37,161 nt of DNA from a virus. The DNA is taken from IMG/VR virus record IMGVR_UViG_3300042549_007453, positions 1-37,161 of that record. One strand, written 5' to 3'. Position 1 is the stretch's first letter; every line of letters starts with the position of its first letter. This document shows positions 29,974 through 37,161 of this stretch, in pieces. The notes beneath the pieces were generated by a model. It had not been told where the DNA came from and searched no databases. It was given only the letters and a program-made list of their open reading frames with translations. Both the position numbers and the translations under genes were made by a program.

Positions 29974-30537
29974 ATGAATACAGAGATCACAAAAACATGC
30001 CTGAACTTGAAGTGTCTCGTCGGTCAAGGTATCGATGCTTTGACCGCTGCGGGGAGGCTATTGCTGGAGATGTTAGATGGTGGAGCATCTTTCCCTGATA
30101 TATCCGAGCAAAGCGGGATTCCAATGGATGTCCTGGGGCAACTGGAGCGTATCGGTCGGCATCAACTCAATCCACATTTACTGCTGGCTACCTACCCAGC
30201 GGTCCAAGCGATCCAGCGGCTAAGTCTGAGTGAACAAGATAGGCTTCTTTCCGAGCCTGTGGCGGTGATGGTGATGAAGGATGGTCATCCTGACACGCTG
30301 ATGATTGCGGCGAAGAATATGACCCGCGAGCAGGTGGGGCAGGTCTTTGCTAAGGGGCATGTCCGCACGTTAGCCGAACAGCGTGCATGGTTGGAAACTC
30401 GGGGCCAGAAAAGTATTCCGCCCAAGTTGCAGGATGTCCCATACACGATCACGAGGAGGCACACGGTGGTCTTCAATGCATGCGTGGAACTGACGGCCAA
30501 AGAACTTTTCAGAATCGCTCAAGCATTACAAGACTAA
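29974..30537 (+). CDS. hypothetical protein, compositionally distinct
   Basis: A 187-residue protein with more A/T than its neighbours and no G excess. Residues about 40-70 (FPDISEQSGIPMDVLGQLERIGR) are compatible with a helix-turn-helix. C-terminal CVELTAKELFRIAQAL. No family recognised. The change of base composition suggests separate origin from the early genes upstream. Confidence 0.55.
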   Translation: MNTEITKTCLNLKCLVGQGIDALTAAGRLLLEMLDGGASFPDISEQSGIPMDVLGQLERIGRHQLNPHLLLATYPAVQAIQRLSLSEQDRLLSEPVAVMVMKDGHPDTLMIAAKNMTREQVGQVFAKGHVRTLAEQRAWLETRGQKSIPPKLQDVPYTITRRHTVVFNACVELTAKELFRIAQALQD

Positions 30538-30539
30538 CT

Positions 30540-31055
30540 ATGAGCGAAGATCTTCCCAAGCGCCGTGATCGTAAGGCATACCTGCGTGCGTGGTATCTCC
30601 GTAACCGTGAGAAGGAGGTGGCTTCCGCGCTGGCGCGGAAGCGTGAAAAGCTCGTTTCTATGAATGCAATGGAGTATGCGCTTTATGCCCAGGCCCGCAG
30701 GAAAGAGGGTAAAATTACTCGACTTCGGCGCGACTTAAAACGCGCATGTGATCCTGACTTTGACGCCACTTACCGGCAGAAAAAGGCAGCACAGAGCGCC
30801 GAATACAGAGCAGCTGTCAAGGCAGATCCTGAAAGGTTGGCGAAGCAGCGCGAAGTCAAAAAGCTAGCTATGCGCCGCAGGCGTGCAGGTGTGAAGGGGT
30901 CGCCGAGTAAAACTGCAACTGTGGGCAAAGTGAAGAAAGTTATGCCAGTTAAGAAGCCTGGTGTGCGCGTCTGCCGCAAGTTTGCGGCTGCTCAGAAATT
31001 CGCACAGATCGTGACGGGTCTGACTCTGGACGTGCAGGCAGTGAGGTGGGGGTGA
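30540..31055 (+). CDS. very basic protein, nucleic-acid binding candidate
   Basis: A 171-residue protein starting at ATG 30540 (leader CTAACTATG). Extremely Lys/Arg-rich: RRDRKAYLRAWYLRNREKEVASALARKREKL near the N-terminus resembles the basic region preceding HNH-type domains, but no HNH residues are seen; the C-terminal third is low in complexity (GSPSKTATVGKVKKVMPVKK). Same composition as the preceding gene. A DNA-condensing or RNA-binding role is possible; unproved. Confidence 0.5.
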   Translation: MSEDLPKRRDRKAYLRAWYLRNREKEVASALARKREKLVSMNAMEYALYAQARRKEGKITRLRRDLKRACDPDFDATYRQKKAAQSAEYRAAVKADPERLAKQREVKKLAMRRRRAGVKGSPSKTATVGKVKKVMPVKKPGVRVCRKFAAAQKFAQIVTGLTLDVQAVRWG

Positions 31056-31086
31056 TCTGGGAACTGACAACGAATTATTTCTAACT

Positions 31087-32508
31087 ATGAAAAACGACAA
31101 TAAACATACGATGACGGGGCCGGTGATGAGATCGCTGAGCCGGGTGAAGGAATGGTCTGCGAATCCTCGGCAGGGGGTCTATGAGGGCATCCCTGAGATG
31201 GTGGAGTCTCTGCGGGCGAATGGGCTGCAAGATGCGATCCATGTGTGGGAGCGAGATTCGGGGGACTATCTTTTAAAGGGACATCGCCGCTTTGCGGGGA
31301 TGCAGGCTCTGGGCTGGGTGGACTGTCTCCAGGTGGTGCACCACTTCGAGGATGAGGGGGATGCCTACCTTTATCTGCTCCAAGATCACGGGCATACTGT
31401 GGCGCTGAATGCGGAGGAGTTGGTGACGGCGGTGGAGGTGGGCGTGGGGATGGGGATGACGGTGGGGGATCTGGCCCCGGCGCTGGGTCGATCTGTGGAG
31501 CGTGTGCAGCTCTTCTTTGATCTGGGGGAGATGCTGCCGCAGCAAGGGCGCGAGGCGCTGGCGGATGGTCGGCTTTCTCTGCATGTGGCGGAGCTGTTGC
31601 TGCCGCTGGATCGCGGTGAGGAGATGCGCGGGGCTCTCCAGATGGTGCTTTGTGATGCGGTGGGGAATGAGCCGCTGAGTTTCAAGGCGGCGGAGGCGGC
31701 GATCCAGGCGAAGTATGTGCAGCCGAAGAGGTGGCTGGCGGCCTGGCTGCGTCTGGTGGGTGTGCTGATGAAGAAGTATCCGGTGGCGGATGGGTATCAC
31801 TTTGTGGAGTGGGGCCAGCGTGGGGAGTATGTGCAGGGCGAGTCGGGGCAGCCATGGCCTGACTATGAGTTCGGCGATGGCTACATGCCGCGTGATGCGG
31901 ATGGCCGGCAATGGCAGGAGAAGGCGAAGGGGCTGGGGGTGCCTGTGTATGTGGTGCCTGCGCCTCGTCGCGATGATAAGTTTGTGCTTCTGGTGTCGAA
32001 GAAGATGCTGCGGGATGCGGAGTCGGTGGAGGCTGCGGAGGTGCCGGAGTCGGAGCCTGTGGAGGAGCGTGAGGTGACGGTGGATGCTGGGGATGGGCCT
32101 TCTTTGTTTTCTGACGCTGGTGACCGTATTGACCGCGCTGACGATGAGGATGGGCGGTGGATGAAGGTGATGTTTAATGCGGTCTGGGAACATCTGAAGG
32201 CGAACCCGACGGATGCGATGACTGGCCCGCCATGGGAGTGCTTTCTGGAGCTGCTGGTGCATCTGGCGACGGATGTGGACGCGGGGGCGCTCGAGGCCTG
32301 GCTGGGGATTGAGAGCGCGGATGATCTGCGGGGCTGGCTGGCGAAGGATCGGAGCCAACGCTGGCAACTGCGCCAGGTGATGGTGCTGCTGCTGGTGATG
32401 GCGGCGGATGCGGCGGAGTCGCGTGCGGAGCTGCGGCAGGCGGTGGGCGGTCTGCTCTGCGAGCTGGGGGTGGATGTGGAGGAGTTGGAGGGGCGGGTGG
32501 ACGATTAG
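31087..32508 (+). CDS. ParB-like (ParB/Srx fold) protein
   Basis: A 473-residue protein. Residues about 17-110 are a ParB N-domain: SRVKEWSANPRQG, IPEMVESLRANGLQDAI, the GHRR box at 65-68 (CTP-binding motif in the family), then YLYLLQDHG. Residues about 115-170 give a helix-turn-helix-like stretch (VGDLAPALGRSVERVQLFFDLG). The remaining 300 residues are unlike KorB/Spo0J and include an acidic linker (PESEPVEEREVTVDAGDG) and a helical end. No ParA gene is near and the gene has only one partner region. Possible roles: plasmid-like maintenance, replication control, or host takeover. CTAACTATG leader, G-rich again. Confidence 0.75.
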   Translation: MKNDNKHTMTGPVMRSLSRVKEWSANPRQGVYEGIPEMVESLRANGLQDAIHVWERDSGDYLLKGHRRFAGMQALGWVDCLQVVHHFEDEGDAYLYLLQDHGHTVALNAEELVTAVEVGVGMGMTVGDLAPALGRSVERVQLFFDLGEMLPQQGREALADGRLSLHVAELLLPLDRGEEMRGALQMVLCDAVGNEPLSFKAAEAAIQAKYVQPKRWLAAWLRLVGVLMKKYPVADGYHFVEWGQRGEYVQGESGQPWPDYEFGDGYMPRDADGRQWQEKAKGLGVPVYVVPAPRRDDKFVLLVSKKMLRDAESVEAAEVPESEPVEEREVTVDAGDGPSLFSDAGDRIDRADDEDGRWMKVMFNAVWEHLKANPTDAMTGPPWECFLELLVHLATDVDAGALEAWLGIESADDLRGWLAKDRSQRWQLRQVMVLLLVMAADAAESRAELRQAVGGLLCELGVDVEELEGRVDD

Positions 32509-32509
32509 C

Positions 32510-32842
32510 ATGACCTACGCCGCCACAGACTCCCGCATTCAGCAGCCGCGCTCCTCGGTGTTAGGTCCATGCGCTGGTTCGCCTTTGTCGCTCTATCGTG
32601 AGCTGTTCATTGTAGGGCATCGAATGCTCTTTCAGCAAATGACGGAGGAGCAAAGGGAACGCTGCATGACGATGCGCTATGGACAGCTCCGGCAATTGAT
32701 CCTGCGGAAATACAAGCAAGTGCTGGAAAAGCGGCATCGCTGGGCACTACGACGCCGAAACGACCAACAAATCACGCTGGCACTCCAGCAACTCAAAGAA
32801 CTGAAAACACTAATCGAAAAAACCTATGATAACCAACATTGA
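32510..32842 (+). CDS. hypothetical protein
   Basis: A 110-residue protein; ATG 32510 lies 1 nt after the previous stop. Longer upstream reading in the frame is a shadow of the ParB-like gene. Gln/Leu/Arg-rich with a C-terminal helix (ALQQLKELKTLIEKTYD). Base composition is balanced rather than G-rich. Overlaps the next start. Unknown function. Confidence 0.55.
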   Translation: MTYAATDSRIQQPRSSVLGPCAGSPLSLYRELFIVGHRMLFQQMTEEQRERCMTMRYGQLRQLILRKYKQVLEKRHRWALRRRNDQQITLALQQLKELKTLIEKTYDNQH

Positions 32843-33035
32843 AGACCTGCGGGAAGAACTGGCCAAAACCATTGAGCGCATCAAGACAGAGCCTCGATTC
32901 GTCGGGCAAGCTGTCGAAATCAATAACGCGGCGGGCAAGATGATCGCATCAGCAAAGATTCAGACTGAATACATGAGGATGATCAAAAAGCCTGAAGAGA
33001 TCGCATTCATGACGCCGCGCCCGGTGAAGAAGTAA
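32826..33035 (+). CDS. small phage protein of the AGKxIxxxKxxxEY type
   Basis: A 69-residue protein. The pattern NNAAGKMIASAKIQTEYMRM followed by PEEIAFM resembles a small protein class found in many phage early regions (A-x-x-AGK-I-x-x-x-K-x-Q-x-E-Y, then an end I-x-F). Its function is not known to me. It starts inside the end of the previous gene. Confidence 0.55.
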   Translation: MITNIEDLREELAKTIERIKTEPRFVGQAVEINNAAGKMIASAKIQTEYMRMIKKPEEIAFMTPRPVKK

Positions 33036-33076
33036 GGCGAAAACGATAAGGCTGACTCACCAGCGAACCCAAAAAC

Positions 33077-33385
33077 ATGAATACCAAGAACGATAATCCA
33101 GAGCGGTTGAGTCCTGCCGCTGGTTCTGTGACGAACGTCGCCAGCACGCCGATCACGGAAGCCTTCGCTCGCACTGCTGACTGGCAAAGCGCGATGGACT
33201 TTTGTCGCAAATTGGAAATCCGACTCAACGTGCAAAGGGTAGCGCTGGAAGCCGCTGAGGAATGCCTCTCTTTGATCGAGGACGTAGGACACGGGGCAAT
33301 GTCAGACAACGTGACCGTCGCCAGAGGCATCGTGCTCGCTGCGCTTTCACAGAACAGTGATTATCCACACCAACTTTCTACATAG
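33077..33385 (+). CDS. hypothetical protein
   Basis: A 102-residue protein with helices ([34 protein letters not shown], about 36-69). Unlike its neighbours it has no overlap; the gap before the next gene is 2 nt. Composition balanced. No family recognised. Confidence 0.5.
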   Translation: MNTKNDNPERLSPAAGSVTNVASTPITEAFARTADWQSAMDFCRKLEIRLNVQRVALEAAEECLSLIEDVGHGAMSDNVTVARGIVLAALSQNSDYPHQLST

Positions 33386-33387
33386 CC

Positions 33388-33900
33388 ATGACCAAAATAG
33401 AAATGGAGCAGCGGGTGAGGACGGTTTGCAGGGTGCGGAGGCTTTCTTTGCACACTGAGGAGAGTTATTTGGGCTGGATTCGTCGCTTTGCGGGGCATGT
33501 GAAGAGCTGCGGGGATGTGTCGCGTGAGGAGAAGGTGCGGCTGTTTTTGGAGAGGTTGGCGGCGAGATCGTCGGCTTCGACACAAAACCAGGCTTTGAAC
33601 GCGGTGGTGTTTTTTTACCGTGATGTGATGAAGGAGCCGCTGCGGGCTGCTGCGCACAAGTGCGGGCTGACGAAGCGGGTGACGGCGCATACGCTGCGGC
33701 ATTCGTTCGCTACGAACCTCTTGGCCGGTGGGGCAAGCATCACGCAGGTGCAAGAGCTGCTGGGGCACAATTCGGTGGAGACGACTCAGGTGTATCTGCA
33801 TTGTGTGCCGAGGTTTGCGGAGTCGATCACGAGTCCGCTGGATGCGATGCCGATGCCTGAAAATGTGGTCAAGTTTGAGAGGAGGGCTGTGGCGGCGTGA
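33388..33900 (+). CDS. internally deleted integron-integrase-like recombinase
   Basis: A 170-residue protein. Residues about 8-85 are an IntI-type core-binding domain ([35 protein letters not shown]). At about 85-92 it jumps straight to the end of a catalytic domain: H101/R104 in [12 protein letters not shown]127 in LLGHNS, Y136 in TTQVYLH. The part with the first catalytic Arg and the beta-hairpin Lys (about 110-150 residues in IntI) is missing. The frame is open, G-biased like its neighbours, and overlaps the primase gene (GTGA), so it looks maintained rather than decayed. No attC or attI is seen. It might bind DNA or other recombinases without cleaving. Confidence 0.8.
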   Translation: MTKIEMEQRVRTVCRVRRLSLHTEESYLGWIRRFAGHVKSCGDVSREEKVRLFLERLAARSSASTQNQALNAVVFFYRDVMKEPLRAAAHKCGLTKRVTAHTLRHSFATNLLAGGASITQVQELLGHNSVETTQVYLHCVPRFAESITSPLDAMPMPENVVKFERRAVAA

Positions 33901-35126
33901 GGGACTTTGAGGACATCAAGCGGGAGGTGGTGGAACGTCTGGACATGCGGGCGGTGGCGGAGCTTTGTGGGGTGAAGGCGCGGAGGTCGGGGGTGGCGTG
34001 GGTGTGCTTGTGCCCGTTTCATGCGGAGAAGTCGCCGAGCTTTCAGTTAGGTGGTCGGGAGGGGATGCAGCACCGGGGGCATTGTTTCGGGTGCGGCTGG
34101 AGCGGGGACGTTTTCGCGTTTTGGGGCGAGGTGAAGGGCTGCGATTTTAAGACGAGCCTGATGGACCTGGCGCGGGTGGCTGCGGTGAGCCTGGGGGATG
34201 GTGTGGAGTGGGTGAGGCCGGATGCGCCGAGGGTGTGCCGCATGGAGCCGGTGCGGGAAAATGGGCTGGGTGAGGGTGAGACGCACAAGAAGCCGTCACT
34301 GCCGCCACTGAGACACCTGCGCCGGGAGGAGTGCGAGCTGATCGCGAGGCATCGGGGGCTGGATGCGGAGGCGGTGTGGGTGGCGGCGCGTGTGTTTAAG
34401 CGGGCGGCTTTTTCGATGTGGCCGCTGTATGAGGGGGCGGATGGTGGCTGGCATGAGCGGAGCTGCGGGGCGGTGCCGAGCTGGTGCGTGATCGATGAGA
34501 CGCGCGCGGTGGCGGAGTTCCGTCGCCTGGACAATGCGAAGTATGTTAGGCAAGATGGGGGCGAGATCAAGGCGTGGTCAACGTGTGGGAAGTCGTGGCC
34601 GGTGGGGGCTGCGACTATAGGGGACCGTGGGTGTGTGCTGCTGGTGGAGGGTGGGCCGGATTTGCTGGCGGGGTTTCATTTTCTGAGACGCTGGGGGATG
34701 CTGGAGAAGGTGGCGGTGGTGGGGATGCTGGGGGCGGCGAATCGGATTCGTGAGGATGCGTTGCCTTTTTTCAAGGGGAAGCGGGTGCGGATCATGGTGG
34801 ATGCGGATGAGCTGAAGGATGCGGTGAAGCCGGGGATGCGGCGTGTGCCAGGGATGGAGGCTGCGGCGAGGTGGTCGGGCCAGCTCTGCGAGGCTGGGGC
34901 TGCGGTGGAGACTTTTTGTGTGGGGCCGGTGTATGAGCCGGAGGGGCTGCGTGTGTGGGGCGGGACGTGGGGGCCGATGTGGTCGGGTGCGGTGCGTGTG
35001 CTGGAGGGTGGTTTGACTTTGCCCTCCGGTGCGCCGGTGAAGGATGTGAATGATCTGGCGCGGTGCTCTGCGGATGTCCTGGAGAGTGCGGATGTGCGGG
35101 AGGCTTTCCGCGTGTGGGATTTTTAG
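33897..35126 (+). CDS. DNA primase, CHC2 zinc finger and TOPRIM
   Basis: A 409-residue primase starting at GTG 33897 in a GTGA overlap. The CHC2 zinc finger has C39, H42, C63 and C66 ([11 protein letters not shown] and [10 protein letters not shown]). The TOPRIM motif [11 protein letters not shown] lies near 246-257 and the DxD (MVDADEL) near 300. It lays RNA primers for phage replication. Shorter than cellular DnaG and without a helicase-binding C-terminus, but a separate helicase follows. Confidence 0.92.
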   Translation: MRDFEDIKREVVERLDMRAVAELCGVKARRSGVAWVCLCPFHAEKSPSFQLGGREGMQHRGHCFGCGWSGDVFAFWGEVKGCDFKTSLMDLARVAAVSLGDGVEWVRPDAPRVCRMEPVRENGLGEGETHKKPSLPPLRHLRREECELIARHRGLDAEAVWVAARVFKRAAFSMWPLYEGADGGWHERSCGAVPSWCVIDETRAVAEFRRLDNAKYVRQDGGEIKAWSTCGKSWPVGAATIGDRGCVLLVEGGPDLLAGFHFLRRWGMLEKVAVVGMLGAANRIREDALPFFKGKRVRIMVDADELKDAVKPGMRRVPGMEAAARWSGQLCEAGAAVETFCVGPVYEPEGLRVWGGTWGPMWSGAVRVLEGGLTLPSGAPVKDVNDLARCSADVLESADVREAFRVWDF

Positions 35127-35158
35127 GAGGAAGCGGGGAATTTTAACCAACCAAATCT

Positions 35159-36775
35159 GTGGCGAAGAAACAACCAACGAAAAAGAAGGATGCTGCTGCG
35201 AACCCGCGACGGGGGAAGGTGGTGAAGGTGGCGGCGGATGCTCCTGCGACTTTTGAGTCGGGGGCCTCGGCGGCTGCGCCTGTGGGCTTTGATGCGGAGG
35301 AGGTGTGTGAGGAGATGAAAATTTTCTGGAAGTCGGGGGATGGTGATAATTTTTATATGAAGAGCCCGACGGAGGGCCGCTGGGACCGATGGACGAAGGA
35401 TGCGACGGTGGATGCGATGAGGTCGCTACCGGACCGGCTGATCGCGATCAAGGCGCGTGAGGGTGAGCAGGTGAGTGAGGCGAAGCGTGTGCTGTTGCAT
35501 GTGCGGCGGACTCGGGCTCTGGATGAGGTGCTGCCCTCGCTGCCTGGGTATCAATCAAAGGTCCACAGACTGGACTCGGGTGAGCGGGTGCTGGTGAAGA
35601 ATGCGCCGAAGCTGGTGGTGCCGGTGGAGGGTGAGTGGGAGAATATCAGGATGCTGATCGATGGGCGGCTGGATCTGTCTGTGAATGGTGGGGTGGACCA
35701 GACGCCGTGGTTTCACTCATGGTGCAAGGTGGCGGCGGAGAGTATCCGCGAGGGTGAGCCTGGGCACTGGCGGGCGGGCCATGCGATGATCCTGACGGGG
35801 CCGAAGGGCTGCGGGAAGAATCGGCTGCAAGAGCAGATTATTACTCCTTTGTTAGGTGGATATGGTCGCTTTGCGGACCCGGCGAAGTTTCTTTTCGAGG
35901 CGGATGAATTCAACGGGGATGTTTTTTCGGCAGAGCATCTGATGCTCTCTGAGATCCCGACGCCGAGCCAGCGGACGGTGGACCGGACGAGTCTGGCGGA
36001 GAAGATCAAGCAGGTGGTGGCGAATCCGGCACAGCGTATGCGGCTGATGAGGACGGAGCCGTGCTCGGTGAGTCCGTTTTGGCGGCTGACGATCTCGGTG
36101 AATGATGACCGGGAGAAGCTGCGGAGTCTGCCGGTGATCACGGCGGACTTCGGGGACAAGGTGCTGATCTTTCACTGTGCCTCTGGGGCGCTGCCGGTGA
36201 TCACGACAAACTCGATCGAGAACCAGAGGGAGTTCCGTGAGGTGATGGAGCGGGAGTTGCCGTGCTATTTGCACTGGCTGCTGAATGTGTGGGAGGTGCC
36301 GGAGGAGCTGAAGGAGTATGGTGATGGGAAGAATGCGACGAGATTCGGCTTCCGTGAGTATCATGCGCCGATCATCCGCGATGAGTTGTGGGAGGATAGC
36401 CCGGCGGCGAAGTTGCTTGCTTTGATCGATACGGCTGTTTTCACTCGGGGAAGTAGTTTCCCAAGTGAGGGGGATGAAGCGCCTGGTGCGATGAAGCTGT
36501 GGGACATGGTGGGGGATAAGGAGACGGGCCATGATGAGCAGGGGATGAAGGTGCGGCTGTGGCACGGAAAGGCGGAGACGCTGGAGCTGCTGCTGACGGG
36601 TGAGGGTGGCTGGCACTGCTCTGTGGTGACGCTGGCAAAGTCGCTGTTTCGTGCGTGCAAATGCTCGAGGCTTCTGGGGTCGCTGCATGACAACGAGGCT
36701 TACAAGGATGTGCGTATTTCAAAACGGGATACGCGAAACTGGAAGGGCTGGATGATCGCTCCGCCGTCCGTTTGA
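35159..36775 (+). CDS. SF3-type replicative helicase
   Basis: A 538-residue ATPase. GPKGCGKN at about 213-220 is the Walker A, MLSEIP near 260-265 the Walker B position, and ISVNDDRE near 313-320 the SF3 motif C with Asn sensor. N-terminal 60 residues are basic and low in complexity (MAKKQPTKKKDAA). This resembles phage DUF5906-type helicases that unwind DNA with the neighbouring primase. Start GTG 35159 is a guess; AGGAGG at 35125-35130 is 28 nt away and may belong to the previous gene's end. It precedes the repeat-rich region at 36828. Confidence 0.85.
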   Translation: MAKKQPTKKKDAAANPRRGKVVKVAADAPATFESGASAAAPVGFDAEEVCEEMKIFWKSGDGDNFYMKSPTEGRWDRWTKDATVDAMRSLPDRLIAIKAREGEQVSEAKRVLLHVRRTRALDEVLPSLPGYQSKVHRLDSGERVLVKNAPKLVVPVEGEWENIRMLIDGRLDLSVNGGVDQTPWFHSWCKVAAESIREGEPGHWRAGHAMILTGPKGCGKNRLQEQIITPLLGGYGRFADPAKFLFEADEFNGDVFSAEHLMLSEIPTPSQRTVDRTSLAEKIKQVVANPAQRMRLMRTEPCSVSPFWRLTISVNDDREKLRSLPVITADFGDKVLIFHCASGALPVITTNSIENQREFREVMERELPCYLHWLLNVWEVPEELKEYGDGKNATRFGFREYHAPIIRDELWEDSPAAKLLALIDTAVFTRGSSFPSEGDEAPGAMKLWDMVGDKETGHDEQGMKVRLWHGKAETLELLLTGEGGWHCSVVTLAKSLFRACKCSRLLGSLHDNEAYKDVRISKRDTRNWKGWMIAPPSV

Positions 36776-36827
36776 TGAGAGATCGGAGCGCCTGCACGTT
36801 CGGGCGCTGATACCGGAAAATCGGCTT

Positions 36828-37101
36828 GTGTGACGTCACACTCTCGCTTGTGACGCGTCACTCCGTCACAGTGGAACGCCCAAACTGTGGGCGTGGAACG
36901 ATGATGTTACGGCGTGACGCACTTTTCGGACGGATTGCCACACAGCAAGCCGCGATTCTGTGAATTGCTCACCTTTCCCTTTGAGGGTGGATAAATTAAT
37001 AAAAATGAAGCGTCACTCCGTCACAGTAATCTGGAAGCTCGCAGAGAGTAGGGCTGGAGTGTGACGGATGGTGCCGTCACGCTGGGTTGGGTGCCGTCAC
37101 G
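36828..37101. other. iteron-like cluster, candidate replication origin or control region
   Basis: CGTCAC/GTGACG occurs 11 times: 36830, 36834, 36850, 36856, 36864, 36914, 37011, 37019, 37061, 37075 and 37095. A 14-bp perfect palindrome GTGTGACGTCACAC lies at 36828-36841 and GTGACGCGTCAC at 36850-36861. GCGTCACTCCGTCACAGT (18 nt) is exactly repeated at 36855-36872 and 37010-37027. An AT-rich patch ATAAATTAATAAAAATGAAG (36991-37010) lies between. A 7-bp inverted repeat ACGCCCA / TGGGCGT sits near 36876-36894. There is no gene from 36776 to the right end. Iterons with an AT-rich zone beside a helicase gene suggest an origin; operator sites are also possible. Confidence 0.6.
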
Positions 37102-37149
37102 GTAGGGGGTGGGTAAAGGAATCTTTTTGCGCAGGCGGGTCCTAGCTCG

Positions 37150-37161
37150 GGTTTTATGTCT
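37150..37161. repeat. 12-bp direct terminal repeat, right copy
   Basis: This is the exact second copy of GGTTTTATGTCT found at 1-12. Joining the ends over one copy gives a continuous non-coding region that runs from the helicase gene to the small terminase gene, which is the usual place for cos in lambda-like phages. Confidence 0.6.

Noticed and set aside
36776-37161. CRISPR array in the repeat-rich right end
   Set aside because: The units are 6-18 nt, partly palindromic and unevenly spaced, without equal spacers; iterons or operators fit better.

Overview
The window reads as one complete temperate tailed-phage genome (about 37 kb, high GC, nearly every gene on the + strand). A lambda-type (GpA) terminase, a tape measure protein, a -1 frameshifted tail chaperone pair and no sheath gene indicate a long non-contractile tail (siphovirus morphology), although the major capsid protein belongs to the P22 coat family. 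The first and last 12 bases are identical, as expected for filled-in cohesive ends of a cos phage. A signal-peptide or lipoprotein style of several gene products and a spanin-like lipoprotein point to a Gram-negative, outer-membrane host. Leader style (TTGACA just before starts, GAGAACC heptads, few Shine-Dalgarno sites) reminds me of Verrucomicrobiota, but that assignment is inference.

Layout. 1-115: cos-side region with GCGCAA repeats. 115-9735: packaging and head module (terminases, a stand-alone Clp N-domain protein, gpW-position connector, portal, ClpP-like head protease with a probable internal scaffold start, P22-type coat, decoration-like and connector proteins, tail tube candidate). 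9745-22195: tail module (G/GT frameshift pair, tape measure, tip proteins, three related fibre-base proteins, one collagen-like, then two proteins with Sec signal peptides, one a long fibre and one lectin-like). 22209-23818: lysis (two membrane proteins, spanin-like lipoprotein, GH108 endolysin). 23835-23994: attP with a tRNA 3'-end core and arm repeats. 24018-25139: integrase. 25162-26469: lysogeny region with a small membrane gene, a GYF-domain membrane protein, and two divergently transcribed paralogous ribbon-helix-helix regulators around a 9-bp inverted-repeat operator. 26495-33385: tightly overlapped early genes, mostly unknown, with a ParB-like protein. 33388-33900: an internally deleted integron-integrase-like protein. 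33897-36775: CHC2/TOPRIM primase and SF3-type helicase. 36776-37161: non-coding, iteron-like GTGACG/CGTCAC cluster beside an AT-rich patch, a likely origin or control region next to cos.

How it fits together. After infection the ends would join, the integrase would recombine attP with a host tRNA gene, and the RHH pair would decide between lysogeny and lytic growth. Early genes and the primase/helicase replicate the DNA from the iteron region or another origin. Terminase recognises the repeats beside cos and packages into P22-like capsids. The + strand switches sharply from C-rich (late genes) to G-rich (early genes) at attP even though genes on both sides run the same way. Items worth attention are the Clp N-domain gene in a head operon that also encodes a ClpP-like protease, the RHH-based genetic switch, the mini-IntI, signal peptides on putative virion proteins, and the recurrent TTGACA element upstream of starts.
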